Notes under the pieces: model-generated | Seen by the model: only the letters and a program-made list of their open reading frames with translations | What the model was told of the DNA's origin: nothing | Database searches by the model: none | Program-made: the position numbers and the translations under genes | Source of the DNA: Acanthaster planci | Taxonomy: Eukaryota > Echinodermata > Asteroidea > Valvatida > Acanthasteridae | Direction: 5' to 3' | NCBI RefSeq assembly: GCF_001949145.1 | Contig: NW_019091482.1 | Location: 779,627 to 840,703 of the forward strand | Length of the DNA stretch: 61,077 nt | Shown here: positions 1 to 13,214 of the stretch, in pieces | How positions within the stretch are numbered: position 1 is the first letter of the stretch | How the letters are laid out: each line of letters opens with the position of its first letter

Positions 1-738
1 TTCTCTTTGACTTAATTCATCACCCTAGGAAACTAGAAAATGGGTTCTGAACTTTAAAAATTGTATGTCAGATGTGACAGGGACAAACAAAAAAAAGGAC
101 CCTAATTTCTGGAATTACCTAGGTACGACTTGTCATTTTGTATCGCAGCCCACGTAAAGCTTGCACTATCAAATTGTCACCTTGGATTGTAGAAAGCTGT
201 CATACATTCTGTTTCTAAAGCTAGCCAGTTCGCCACAATCACTTCCAAACGGGTAAGGAAATTATTCTTAAAAAAACATTCCGGGGTACTCCCTACCTAG
301 ATGAACATCTGACACAAAAGAAGCACTAACGTGGTGTTATTGGTCAGGACAAATCTTCCAACAGAAACGTCCTAAAATAGTTTGAGACAACTAAACAGGA
401 ACACAACTCGAAATGGTACAAGGAGGAAAAGCAGTACGATAACCAGGTGGCTAGGAAACCCCTCACAAGTTAGTTACTTTTGAGAGAGTCTCACTAGCAG
501 CATGATACGAAATCTTTCCACAATGAGGAATCACAAACATAGTACCAGCTGGTCAGAGAAACGCTCTAGAAAAAAAATCACTTGAACACTCCCTGGGTTA
601 GCTCACTTGCAACAGAACTAAGAAATTTAGCAAATAGGAGTGAAAAATGTGGTAACCAACTGGTCAGGAGTACTCCTACAAATTATATAATAATAATATT
701 CTGAGAAAGCTCGCTATCGAAGGAACAAGAAATCTTAC
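1..738. other. Intron sequence of ZC3H18 (no exon seen)
   Basis: This stretch lies 3' of the last recognised ZC3H18 exon. Short words such as tcctcattgtgg and tcttcattgtaag recur on the minus strand, some resembling the donor region of the exon at 739, but I find no open frame similar to the SR-rich C-terminus of ZC3H18. Confidence 0.5.
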
Positions 739-3700
739 AATGAAGAATCACTGAAGGAGTCTGAGGAGTACGAGTACGATCGTCGCCTCCTCCCCACTGC
801 CTTGGCGTTAGCTTTGGGTGAGCGGGACCGCGCCCATGGGTCCTGCCAGGCGTCAGCCGGTCGGCTGCTGCCATGCCCTCCAGGGTGTGGCCCCACCTCC
901 TTCCGCCTGCGCTCCTCCCCCCTTAGGGGGCGGTCCACGTCCTCTCGGATGGGCCGGGTGTTGCCAGGCAGGGGCCGCTCTCGGGAGAGCGGGCGAGGCG
1001 GGGTGCGTCGGTCCCGCATGACTTCTCGGGGCCGCTCCCGCTGGCGGTTCATCTCTCGTTGGCGCTGCCGGACCATGTCACGCCGTTCCATTTCCTCTCG
1101 TTCCTCTTGCCACTGTCGATCTTTCCCAGACTGAAATCCAAATCGAAATCATCAAAACAAAGCTGGCCATGTATATTTTAGTGAGCCAATTAAGTATTCC
1201 GGCAATGCATAGCCAAAATGAAGTGTCTTGTAGTTCATTCGGCAACAGCAATACGCTTGCATGAAGCCTGCCCTATCAGTGCAGCTGTATGCCGACTCAC
1301 AGACCAGCAGATGAAATACTATGATGGTATCATGAAATACCAAACTGGCTTACTGTCAGAGTTTACTTACCTGCAGAATAATTACATTCCGTAACTTTTC
1401 AACAATTGAATTTTGAAAACCCAAGACCCAGTTCATTAAAAAAGCAGACCAATAAACCTGGTAAAATTGGTTGCAATGTTGTTGGGTCCAAAACTCAGAA
1501 ATTTAAAAATAAAAATGGTTCTCACAAAGTTTTCATGACTTTTCCTGGCCTGGAAACTGAAAACAAAATGCCATGACAAGTATTCAATACAGCCAATGTC
1601 CAGAACTACCCCCCCCCCCAAAAAAAGGCTGTTCAGAAATTTTTCACTGATTTGAGCATTTCATGAACTCGTTATGACCTACCCTGCGGTAGTCGTATTG
1701 CTGAGGCGGTTCACGTCGTTGGTACTGGGCGTTGTACACCTCGTACGGCTGCTGATACAATGCTTCTCTGTTGTCAGTAGGGGGTGCTTCCTCATCAACT
1801 AAGCTAAAGCTGCCACAGAATAATCGAAGACTTATGCATTACCAAAGCACGAGTGCCGAATGGTAGAAAAACTGTCTGTTATATATCTGATCGAACTGCA
1901 AGAATGGGTCACTACTTCTAGTATTTTTTACTCTTTGAGTCTGCAACAGGAGGAACAAGATGTCAGTCTGAGTCTTTGCTTTTAACCCTATTTTAGTTGA
2001 TATAAGCAGTGAATGAGAGGCCTTCTGTTATAGCTGTTGGATTCTTTCATGTTCAGCGGGGTGCTTAGAGGAGACCCAAATGAGAGTCTGAGTTAATGCG
2101 CCCCCAGCTTCGCATCCAGATGCAAACGAACATGCTGGGTGTGAAAATCTTGAAGGTACCCATTGATTTACGTCACGCTAGACTTAAGGTGGCTATGCTG
2201 ATTTAGAGTTAATAGTGGTCATGATGATCTCATGTGGGTAACAGAATTTCTTTTAATCAGCATCGATGGCCGATTACTGGAAGTGCACTTACCCATAAAA
2301 CTCCTCATAGTTTGCATTACCCTGGGGCAGGGTGAAGTCGTTCTCTTTGTCATAGTCTCTCTCCTCCTCGTACGGAATGCCGCCCAGCATCCTCTTCTCC
2401 TCAAAATTGTGGTCCTGCTCCTTCCGTAACATGGCCTTCTTACGTATCTGAATAAATGAAAGGCAGTACTTGGCAGCGCTCATACAGTTTGGTACATTTC
2501 AAGTATGGGCAGTCAAATGAGGAAAATTACACCACTGGATTTAAGCCAGGACTAAGACGATTATGATGATATAAATAAATCATAGTCGCGTTGGCATTCG
2601 GGTCATTCCATGAAGTTGTGACAGTGCCCATTGTTACCTGGCTTCCGTAAAAATGAACAGCTATTTCCGTGCAAGTGGATTGCAAATCATACATCTTGCA
2701 AGGCTGAATAAGAGGTGTGTGCTACTTTTTGAGTAAACGATCTACTCTACAGGTCATGACAGGTAGTAAAAGTTACCCATGTAACAAGGACACTGTCACA
2801 AATTGTGCCCCAACCTCACGGAATGACCCATTTATAAAGTATTCACAAAGGTAGGTAGGTCATAGTTATCCCTGCTTCTTGAGGCCCATGAAATATTCTG
2901 AGCAACATTCTCCCTTCCTAGGGAGTGCATGAAAGCAACTTCACCCCACTGTTGTAGAAAACGTTATTTTGATCTGTCATCATTTCCTTCAACTGCACAG
3001 TTCAGCAGTTAGTGTGCTAACGCCATTTTTTTTAGAGGACAAGATGAGCGAATGAATCAGCTGAATATTTCTATTCTCCTATCCTTGTATCCAGTTGAAT
3101 TTCTTTCATCACTTCACTACAAAAATTGCCTTGCGGGTTGTTTGTGCCCTTAAGACACTGCACAAGGTGCAAGACTGTGTGCAGTGCACGCTCCTCGCAG
3201 TGGAGAGTGTGCAACGCCAACCTGCCGGATGTGTGACAAGACGCCCGCTACAGTAAGTCTGCACAAATCCCATGTCCTAGATAAGCAATCCTCACTTTAA
3301 GGACACCACAACATTTTTGTTTCACTCAATTTCCCAACTTCTTTAAAGGGGTGTGTCCAGTGCTGTACGGAGAAAATTCAAATGAGCAGCCACTGGCTCC
3401 TAGAAAAAAAATTAAGCGCCGGGTCGATTTTTTTACACACTGTACACACATATACAAAATACACAAGTTACAGGTACAAAATCTGACGAAATACACAGAA
3501 ACATTATTCTGTCAATTATCCGCAGGACAGACAGGCTTTTGGATTTTGTGCTTGTGGAATAAATAAAAAACCGCAAAAAGCTAAAAGAAAAGACAACGCA
3601 CGTTTGTTCTCTTACACTTGAGTAATTCGTACTTAGGGCCAAGGGAAGCTTTGGTTTCAAACTTCGAGTATATTTGGGACAGAAACAAGTTTATTGCACT

Positions 3701-6700
3701 GAAATTGTGGCATGCACAGACTGCTAGTGCATTAAGAATACAGGAAATGGCTCAGCTCCCCATACACTCTATACAGAGTGCGACCACAAACCAGTCAACT
3801 TGGTTATCTAGTACCTGTAGATTCATGTAAGCTATGTTGCAGTTAATGTGGGCTCATGCTGTGTACATAGTAAGACGGAGAAAAAAATGTGTGATCAGAG
3901 ACACATCACTCCGTGCACGTAGAAGAAAACTGGGCTGCGATCGTTCGTGAAATATGACTCACAAGGTGGGCGACTAACAGATACAAATTATGATCACCAT
4001 TGGCGATAAGAATTAAACATTTGGTTGCATATCATCTTTTTTCAGGCGCAAATGCAACTGTTGTGGTCGCACTGTACAGCGCCGGGTGTGTCAATTGCAC
4101 CCTCAAGAAATGTTCTTTCTACACAAATGAATGGCTGAGGAATCATTATCGGGAAGAGCGTTGCCAGAAAATGTGAAATTCTACCCAAATTAGACACGTG
4201 AAGATGTACAGGCGTTCACACAGTAGCAGGGTCTCAGGAGAGAGCATTGACTGCTGTGTATCACAGCACTCAGTAACGTCATGGTTCTGCCTACCTCTTT
4301 GGCATGTCGCAGGCCTCTTTCCCAGGCTGATTCTCCCACGGGCTCGCTTGGCGGGGGAGGTGGAGGTGAAAAGGCCCGTGGTGGCTGGAAAAAGGTCAGA
4401 AGGTCACATTAGGAAACATCAAGATTTCTGGGAGCACGCATGACCCACTCTATCAAGTTGAAAGTCGCCAGAGCTACTTTTAAGTCACAGGCCTTTAAGA
4501 GAATTGTGCACGGTGTAAATCAATAGGTATCCTCATTTTTAGTCAGCATGCCAAACTGAGCGATGTATTAAATCAAAGAGCCCAGGAAGTTCAAACCCCC
4601 TTGGGACTACTGAAATTATACAGAATCGTGTTGGAACTGGCATGGATAGGGTTAAAGGCAGTTCATACTCAGACGAAAGTGGAAACAAAATGAATCAGGG
4701 CTGAGTCAATTTGTATAATTAACAATTCACATATTCGACCTTCGATTTGATCGAATATGCAAATATTCGGTCATACCAACAGGCAGGTTGTTGATGAACA
4801 AACCATATACATGTACAAAATCAGTTACAATAACGTACACAATGGTACATTACTAGTATAATCACTATAACAGCTTCTCAAGTCTAGGAGTATCTCCAGC
4901 CACGATTTAGCAAGATTTAAGAAACAAATGCCCTGTTCCAAATTTTTATTCCTTTTAAATTCTCTAATGAACAACTTACTTTTGAATCATTGTAAGATTT
5001 CTGTCGCTTTTACTTTGAATCGGGTTGAAACAAGGCTCAACAGTGCAACTTTTCAAATTTAAAACAAAAGAAAATTCTCCCTTCCTTTTCATGAATTTTG
5101 CTTACACATATTCAAATTTGGAAAATAATATTTGAACATTTGATAATAAAGCAAATATTCGGATATTCGACACAGCCCTATAATGAAATTGACATTATGA
5201 AATGTTTACTACACTGAATTACGCTTGCAACATATTCTGCTCGAGTTGAAATGTCTAGTGTTATGAATTCGCACTACAAATCTCTAATCTGACGTCAGAG
5301 CTTCTTGTTCAGGTTTGTTTTCGTGCTGAGAATAAACCAGCATTTAAAAAGAGTTTAGAAAGAGTTAATGATGCCAACAGAAATCCGAGTGAGTGGAAAT
5401 GTAGCCTCCAGCCTACACGTATCTGGCCTGATTACAGTAGACAATGAATTTCTCTGAAACTATCCACTGATTAAGGGTGGGAATTCACGTCAATTTGAAA
5501 AATGTTTAGAAATCTTTCTGATACCGTTTAAACATTTAAACGTGTCAACGTCCCACCTTTACCCGGTGTCATTGATAACTTTAAACATAACAAAATGTAT
5601 AGTTCACACAAAGCTCAACAGATGAATCAATATGGCTTTCCTTTGACATGACCGAGCAGTAATCTTTTCTGAAAATCAGATTCCATTTTACAGGCATTAT
5701 TTACAATGAAAATGAATGCCAGATTGTGTCGAACCTCTCAAAGGTGCGGTTCCGTTTAAACGTTTGGAAAAATCTGCACAAGGATTTAGAACTCTTTTTG
5801 TTTTAATGTGTAAATGTCCTACCCTCACCACTGATATGGATCATAGTTGATACTTGTCCCCTTTAAAGGAGTGGTTACAGGAAATGCCTCTAAAATTACT
5901 GAATATCACACTAGGGAAATCACCAGACAAACTGTATACCAATTCTGCACTGACACTCAGCCAGTATAAAGTTGTGACCTATTTTTTATTCTTTTAATGG
6001 GGGGAGAAGGGGAGGCATGGAATTTCATTTTGACAAGACCAGTTTCATCTTACCGCTGGTGCTGCTGGGGCCTGGGGGATACCCAACAGTTTAGCTGTAG
6101 CTTCGTGCAACTCCCGTCGGTCAATCATGGAATAGTTCCCTGCAAATCAGAAGACATGGAAGATGATACAACTGACTGTACGGTCCGGCTTAAAAATTCA
6201 GGCAAGCTGTCCAGCAGAGTACCGATCAAGTTGATCACCAGGTCAATCACAAATTTATCAAAAGCTATGAGGATGAAGAAGGACCAAGGAATGCACATGC
6301 TTTGAGCACATTCAGAGGAAAGTTGGACGGGTGTGCTGCATCTCATCTGCACAAAAGAAGCCAAGTATGTATGTCAAATGCACTTAATTTAATACTACAT
6401 AATATTGTTGACCTGTACGTCATGCACAGGGTTCAAACAAGGAATGAGCTAGAATCAGCCCCAATTTATTACCTTTGTCATTCACGCCAGGGTGAACAAA
6501 TCGGCAGTTTGAGCCCCATGTGCACTTCCCTTCCCTGTAGAAGCGGCAGACTTTCTTCACAAATGGCTTCCTGCTGCCTGGTTCCTTGACTTCCCCTTCT
6601 TCCATGTCCTCATCCTGTGCAGGGAAACAATGTGGCAAGATGAAGGAAGACATTCATAGCGTCCAGCATGGCATAGAGCAGAGACTGCAGTATGTATGTC

Positions 6701-9611
6701 TAAATACAGTTTTCAGGAGCCTTCCTGCATCAAAAATATGTCTTTTTTTGTACCACTGAGGCAAAATGAAAAAAATAATCACGCCCCCTCTTTCTCGCTT
6801 TACCTTATTTTGATGGCACAACCCGAAAGATTAGGGGTGGGGAAATCTGGGAAATGTGATTACAAATAAGGAAAATAGTTTCGAAGTAGTAATTTGAATG
6901 TGGTACAGAACGGTTCAACCGACTTTTTTATGTACCCAACTAGCACCCTTTGAAGTTCATTTTTATTGGAAACAAATGTAACCTATCCTCTCCCTCTGTT
7001 ATTTATCACCAGATGACACTCAGCTGTGCAATAATAAATTAGTATTAAAAAAAAATTAAAACCATCTTACATGTATCTACGCTGTTTTAGACGCCCCGCA
7101 ATAAGCAAAACTAAGGTTTGCTTTTTTAGCTAATTTTCCAAGGGACGATCATGTCCTACGTAAAGCAACGTTGCGAACTTGCAACAACTGCCGAGTTCTA
7201 CAGCCGCATGAGAATTTAATCGATTAAAATCATATCAACCATGTGAACTCAACATGTAGACATTGGGTTTCAGCCAATTTCTGGTGAGAAGAAGAGGCAC
7301 TGGCACATATCGGGTGTCTTTTTCATGTCACAGTCGTGTTTTTCCTCGAAGTGGCTGATTAAAACTCTCCTTTTGCAGTAACAGTCGCAACCACTCAATA
7401 AGTCCTTCTACTTCTCTGTCTATAGTACACAGACTTATCATATGTCACTTGACTGCTCATGACTGATAGGACAACTTAGTGCAGATTGCACCTTCGCATA
7501 GGAGAGTTAACTATAGTTGGCCGTTGGTACAAAAGTAAACGGAATAGACCCATTTCACACCATGTTAATGGTGGTAATGGTAATAATACATGTACAACTG
7601 AATAATAAATGAAAATACAACCCTGTTTAAAATTAATGGGACAAATGTCCCTTTTGAACGAATTTGAGGTAAAAATCAAACATCAACCAAAAGGTGGTAT
7701 TTCTGCAAACTCTGGCTGCACATACAAGTTGTAGAAAAAACGACAGTGGTCTTTACAAGCTCGAATATTACGATGCATGCATCAACAACTGGTATGAATT
7801 AGTTTGAATTTTGTTTTCTACACATGACACATTTTCCCTCCCCATGCCATTCTGAAGGTGTACGTTCCTAAGCAACATACTTATAGTAGATTTCTGTTCC
7901 TGTCTATTATACATCAAAACAAATTATAACAATGCTAAAGCCATTATTTGTCTTAGACACATCATGTTGTTATGATCTAAAATGTGCTTACGTCTTCCAG
8001 TTCACCATCGTCGTCTTCTTCACCTTCTTCTGCATCAATACCTTCTTCTCCGTCTTCTTTCCCATCTTTCCCCATTTTCTCATGGTCCTCAACATCCTCC
8101 TCATAGTCCAACTCCACCCCGTGGTCGTCAAGGTGATGAACATCCAGCACCTCCGATTGGTTGGCTCCAGTTGCTGCAGCATTTTCCGATTGGTCACTTT
8201 CCACCTTCGACTGATCGGCAACTGCAGATTGGTCAGTGATACCGGAGACCTTTTGCATACTTCCTTCACCAGAACTGGCGGTTGTGTGACTCTCGTACTG
8301 TTCAGACCTTGTAACATGTGTAATGCTAGATTTGGTTTGTAAGCTAGCTTCCACGTCCAAGGTTTCACTTCTACCAGTTTCACGGCTGCTACCGTGCGGA
8401 TGTGAGGAAATTTTCTGGTCATTTTTATCTTCCAAGTCAAGATCCACTTGTGCAGCATTAATGTTATGTCTACCTGAGCTTGCTGCCGGGGCGATGATCT
8501 GCTTGTCAGTATCACTAGTTTCGGGGAAGGTGCTCGGAGGTTCCTGGGCTTCGCCCTCCTCCCCTACATTCTGGTCCACTCTACTCTGTGCATCATCATC
8601 AGAGGATAGGTCTTGATCGATTGGCTGTGAGGTCTCTTCCTCATCGCCAGCTTGTACCACCTCCTGGTCTAAGCTCACAGCCTGAGTTTGTTCAGCCAGT
8701 TCGACGACAGACGATTGCGAGTTCGATGCGGACACCTCGTCCGGACTTGGCAGCCGATGAAATGTTGGATCCGTTTCCTGCATGGACAGTTGTTCTTCAA
8801 CTGCCTGATCCGCTGCAACATCCAATTCGGGCTGCTCATATTCCCTGTTACTGGAGTTATCAACTTCCAGACACTCGGCATTTCCAACTGCTGGGGAATC
8901 AACTTCAGGGCTTGCTATAGTTCTCTGAAAGTCAGTTCTCTCCATATCTTCAGACAGGGTCACTCCCAATGACTCTTTGTCATTCTCGTCACTCCCTTCC
9001 TCTCCTTTTGTGATATCATCATCCTCCCTGACATCATCTTGCATCTCTCCAAGACTTTCGTAGTCTTCTGCCTCTCCCTCCTGCCTTCCTGATTCATCTC
9101 CATATGCAATCCATTCCATATCTTCTTCAGGTTCCTCCACCCCATTCTCATTTTCCTCTTCATTGTCTTCACTCGCCGCCGAGGATCGGAAAAGACCATC
9201 TCCTGCATTTCTCTCCACAGGATTCCCAACGTTGCCGTTCATCTCCCCGACTGAGTTGTCATCCAAGTCATCTTCTTCGTCGCTGCTGCTTTCGGCAGAG
9301 TTGTTGCTAGGACTTGCAGGGGTCTCCACAGGCTCGCCATCCATATCACTGGGAGTGTGAGGCCCATGCTGGTAGGCTATCGGTATTTCTTCCGAACCTT
9401 CAAGTTCGTCTCTACTGCCTGGATATGCCAAACTTTCTGGATCTTCCATCAGGATCAATGTCTCCTGTTTGTCAAGAGGTTCACCTAGGCTTGGACTGGA
9501 GTCACCCTCAGATTCTTCCTCACTTGAGTTACCATCGCCAGCAAAGCTTGCCTCCAGTGAGCCAGAGTCCTCATCTGGGGAAGCAATCTGATCTTCTCCT
9601 TCAGATTCCAT
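739..9611 (-). CDS. ZC3H18: Zinc finger CCCH domain-containing protein 18 (5' coding part, 7 exons; 3' end off the left edge)
   Basis: Nuclear protein that in mammals links the cap-binding complex to RNA decay and export factors. Coding exons, 5' to 3' on the minus strand: 9611-7992, 6614-6473, 6139-6054, 4384-4295, 2447-2293, 1809-1683, 1130-739; all have AG/GT borders and matching phases, giving about 870 codons before the edge. An acceptor at 9654 implies a noncoding first exon upstream. Residues 1-540 are one exon rich in Glu, Asp and Ser. A CCCH finger follows, CRFYREGKCTWGSNCRFVH at residues 563-581 (C-x7-C-x5-C-x3-H), then HPGVNDKGNYS, a proline run, SAWERGLRHAKE, RKEQDHNFEEKR, an Arg/Glu-rich helix and DAWQDPWARSRSPK leading into an SR-rich tail. 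All these blocks occur in the same order in human ZC3H18. The acidic N-terminus is more than twice the human length. The last exon ends in phase 2 at a GTAAGA donor, so coding continues beyond the window. Confidence 0.93.
2600..2829. mobile_element. Short inverted-repeat element, family A, copy 1 (MITE-like)
   Basis: It starts gggtcattccatgaagttg and ends ccccaacctcacggaatgaccc-like, so the ends are inverted copies of about 20 bp. The interior (catgacaggt, acatcttgcaaggctgaa) matches the element at 22270-22522 in the opposite orientation. No coding capacity. It lies in a ZC3H18 intron. Confidence 0.75.
5465..5838. mobile_element. Candidate inverted-repeat element in a ZC3H18 intron
   Basis: The left end (atccactgattaagggtggg) and the reverse complement of the right end (tatcagtggtgagggtagga) are similar, and the interior has a second inverted pair around gtttaaacattt and gtttaaacgtttgg. 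No ORF. Only one copy was noticed. Confidence 0.4.
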
Positions 9612-10526
9612 GTCTTATGGGGTATTCCTTTCCTCCAACTTCAATTTGAAATATCTGAATAAGAATGAATAAAAAACAAAGCAATTATTTGAAAGAAAAT
9701 ACACAAAGCCAAATGATTGACCTGCGTGCCATGAGCCAAAACTTTTTGGTAGGCTCGCATGGGCACAGGGCAAAATAACATTTTTAAATCATCAAAATCA
9801 TTTAAATCATCAAAAATCAATGGAGCACACAGGCCATTGCTTGATTAACCAAGAGAACAAGTTTATCAAATAGCAAATGCAATAAGGAGTTTCAAAGTAA
9901 CATACGCCATCTTGTCCACAGGGCCAAAACAACGTGGACTGCTGAACACCCGGGCATATTGGAATGAATGCACGATGACTTGGAAGTGAATACAATGTTT
10001 TCCAATGACGTGTGCTAAGCAATGCATGCTCTTTCTTACCCCATTGTCACTGACTGTTGGCTGAACTAATTTTGAATTTTTTGAGTCAAAAAAAAAATCA
10101 GTCTTTGTCAATAACCCTGCCATTGCCAATTGGCAACAAAGAATTCAAACTATCAAATTCTGTGGGGCTCCTCTGACTTTGCACATTTCTAGAAAAAAGC
10201 AGGAGTTTAACTTCAAGACTGGCATGGCTTAATGGCATGAGAGGATTCTAAAGGTACAAGTTGAAAAACAAAGGCAAAGTGTAACATTTGGTCGCAAGTT
10301 GCATGACTTGCCAGTCAGCAACCTCATACTTGACAATTTGTGAACCAAATTTTCTGGGATTGCTTTTGTTTCCATGAAAATCACAAAAATTGTTAGAACA
10401 TCACAAAACGTTTGCAAGCATGTACCAAATTCGTCCTCTAAAATCAAAGCTGCAGGCTATGCTGATGCATGGTTAAGACAACAAGTTTTGTGCAGCTTAC
10501 ACGGCTGAGAGGTTGTGATATTTAGT

Positions 10527-11011
10527 GTCAACAAGCATCAACACACATAAGTTGCATGAACAAAGCGTCAACAACTTGAAAATATCCTCTAAAGGTTTCA
10601 AATTGGTTTTATCATATTTTACAGACTCTAACATGTTCCACTGTGCAAAAAAAACAAGGACTTTTATTCCAGGTTCACGCAGGAAAACGAAAATTTTTCA
10701 CAATATATGGGGGGCCACCATCTTTTTTATCTATGCCGTCCTCAAGAAAACAAGATGGCAGCCAGTTCGGCTGCAGAAGCAGACCAACTTTGTCGCGCAA
10801 ATTTCCAAACTCAAACATCATTTTAGATGTGACATAGTGAAGATGAAGTTAGAAAGTTTGAATGTTTTTAAATAAACAATAATAATATATGTACATGCAG
10901 ATGCCAAGTTAATATTATACATGGGCCTAAAATTTTTTTGTATTAGTATGCTTGAATAACTTCTTGACGCTTTGTTGATGCTAGTTGAAGCTTGTTGACG
11001 CTAAACAATTG
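10527..11011. mobile_element. Foldback element with long inverted ends (MITE-like)
   Basis: The left end (gtcaacaagcatcaac, then aacaaagcgtcaacaactt) is mirrored at 10957-11011 (ataacttcttgacgctttg, then gaagcttgttgacgc). The element is about 485 bp. A related end sequence (aacttgttgacgctttgttg) recurs at 12224-12243 beside the next foldback. No ORF of note. Confidence 0.6.
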
Positions 11012-11214
11012 CAATGAACATGACGAACGCGCTCGTACGTACTGATCAAAGAAATGATTGTGTAATGTGATCCTCTGTTGGTGCATGGATAGGCCTACGA
11101 GGCTACATCGCCATGATCATGATAGTTGCTGTTTTCATCAGTTACTAACCATTATTCCAGGATGCCCAAATATTGAAAATAGGGCCTACCTACAAAAGTA
11201 CAGTTATAAAATAG

Positions 11215-12210
11215 TTGCATAGGTCTTAGCCCCACTAGTGTGGCACGAACCCTCACTCCCCTTCCATCCTTAGCCACACATCTGTATACGCAATTTTCTA
11301 TTGGCGTGGTGAAATCTTTGGCGCACCCTCTTATAATCGTAGGCACAAATGTCCCTTAGTCTCTCCACTTTCTAATGACCATTATTTGAATGATTTCACT
11401 CACGTTGTTCTGGTATTTTCCAGTCTTTTTGCCTTTACCCATTCAACCTCACGGTCTCATTCTCACATGCCATCTTTAAATTAAAATGTGTCTGATGAAC
11501 TTTACGTCACTTGACCTCGGCCCGCACACGGCTGTTCCATTTGATTCAACTCTACAAAAAAATGAACGTGTCGTAAACCTATCTGCACGTTTATAACGGG
11601 TTTTGCCCTTACCTAACCTATGCATTAATAAACACTGTATACTCGGTGCTTGTCCAGGAGCTTGCGGAAAAATTCACAAGCTTACTCGGGTGGGACTCGA
11701 ACCAACGACCTCCGGCTTACTAGCTGACTAGTGCAGACGTCTTAACCACTCGACCACCGAGCTTGCCGTGGTCGGTTGGCCGGTCCGAGTCAGGTGTAGC
11801 AGCGGGTACTGCGAACTATTTCAAGATGAATTTTTTTTTTAAGATGTATTTTTTTTCTGTACGTATCGCTCAGTCCGCGAGACTGCAGTTGTATATTAGT
11901 GAATATATATATCAAGTGAAGTAAAGTGCAACAGACACATTTTAATTTGAGAGTGAGACCATGAGATTGAATGGGTACAGGCAAAAAGACTGGAAAATAC
12001 CAGAACAACCTGAGTGAAATCATTCAAATAATGGTCATTAGAAAGTGGAGAGACTAAGGAATATTTGTGTATGCAAAAAGATTTGCGACTACGATTCTAA
12101 GATGGTGCGCTGAAGATTTCACCACGCAGACAGAAAATTGCACATACGGATGTGTGGCCAAGGATAGAGTGGGAGCGAGGGTCCATGCCACACTAGTGGG
12201 GCTATCTAGG
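11215..12210. mobile_element. Large foldback element with arms of about 280 bp and a SINE in the loop
   Basis: The arm at about 11215-11500 is the reverse complement of about 11930-12210. Examples are ccccactagtgtggcac against gtgccacactagtgggg-like sequence, and ctctccactttctaatgacc against ggtcattagaaagtggagag. Identity is high but not perfect. The loop at 11597-11775 holds a tRNA-like SINE in minus orientation. Short ORFs in the arms resemble no protein I know. Confidence 0.7.
11597..11775 (-). mobile_element. tRNA-derived SINE, minus orientation
   Basis: Read on the minus strand it has an A-box-like ggtggtcgagtggttaag and a B-box-like ggttcgagtcccacc, spaced as in a class II (Ser/Leu-type) tRNA. 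A body and tail follow, ttttccgcaagctcctg, gagtatacagtgt, and finally taagggcaaaaccc. The same body and tail follow the tRNA-like head at 27650-27830, which defines a family rather than a tRNA gene. Confidence 0.75.
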
Positions 12211-13214
12211 TCTAGGCCTAAATAACTTGTTGACGCTTTGTTGACATTCAATCATGTCAATGACGCTCGTTAAACCTAAATAGCCTAGTAGTAGGGCTAT
12301 AGCATGCCCTCTGGACTAAAATACATGTTGTAAAGCATGACCCTAGCCTGACCCGCTGAGCGCGCAACTTTGGTCACTTGCCAATAATGGCTGCTTTCCA
12401 GTTGCTGCAACTTAAATGCAACGAATACCCGCTGCAACTGTCCGGTGTCCGAGCGTGGTCGAAATTCCGTCAGTTAATTTTGCGATCATTCATGTTGCAA
12501 TTTTGCTAATGATTAGGCTGAAAATTATTTGAAACAAACCTTAAGCAATCAGCATTCATAGCAAGTACTACTCAAAATCCAGAAATGAAAAACAAAGCCT
12601 TTATTGACAGGCTAAAAAATAGGAAAAATGGAGCGTTTCCACCACAGAATAGGCGCCATGATGGATTTTGCACATGCAATTACCCACAGTGCAGTTCTTT
12701 GTACTATTGCCCCTCAGGTTACTTGAATTTTTTTATATCGCCCAATCACCACAGGTGATGGGGGGAATTCACCAAGCCCTCTGGACTAAAAGGGACAACA
12801 TTCAAAAATATGCAAGCATCTAAATGGAGAAACTTAAATATAAATACAATCCATGCCATCAATATAATATCATAACCGACTTCGTCCTGATGGCAACTTG
12901 AGGTCCTTTTCTCAAACGAAGACCCGCCCCTGAGTTTAGCTGTATGGGGAGGGATAGAATTTTACTTACCAGGGAATACTTCGGCTATATGCGAGGAATT
13001 ACTGTATTCGATTAATAAGAAATCGAAAAAAAGTATCGCTTACACTTGCCTTGAAATCTACACAGAAAACGAGGGTAAGCTTGCTATCGATCCGTTCACA
13101 GATTCGATACCGATTAGTCGTCGCCAACTATTGATATTATCTAATGTTTGCAACAACCTTCGGTGACATCGTACCGGCTTTTTCGGCTAGGATTTTGAGT
13201 AAATATTTTCTAAA

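Larger units (their letters stand above)
9655..13214. other. Intergenic region between divergent ZC3H18 and UQCRFS1
   Basis: It should hold the noncoding first exon of ZC3H18 and the promoters of both genes. I could not place either promoter; no clear TATA box precedes the UQCRFS1 ATG. Much of the region is two foldback elements (10527-11011 and 11215-12210), the second with a SINE in its loop. The rest shows no coding signal. Confidence 0.5.

Noticed and set aside
802-1134. Plus-strand Arg/Ser-rich open frame
   Set aside because: It is the antisense of the Arg/Glu- and Ser/Arg-rich ZC3H18 exon at 1130-739, whose splice sites and family match support the minus strand.
8323-8920. Several plus-strand open frames opposite the ZC3H18 acidic exon
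   Set aside because: They are antisense shadows of a long, compositionally biased coding exon.
11152-11346. Open frame in the foldback arm that repeats, diverged, in the other arm
   Set aside because: The mirrored copy does not keep the frame, so it shows no sign of coding selection.
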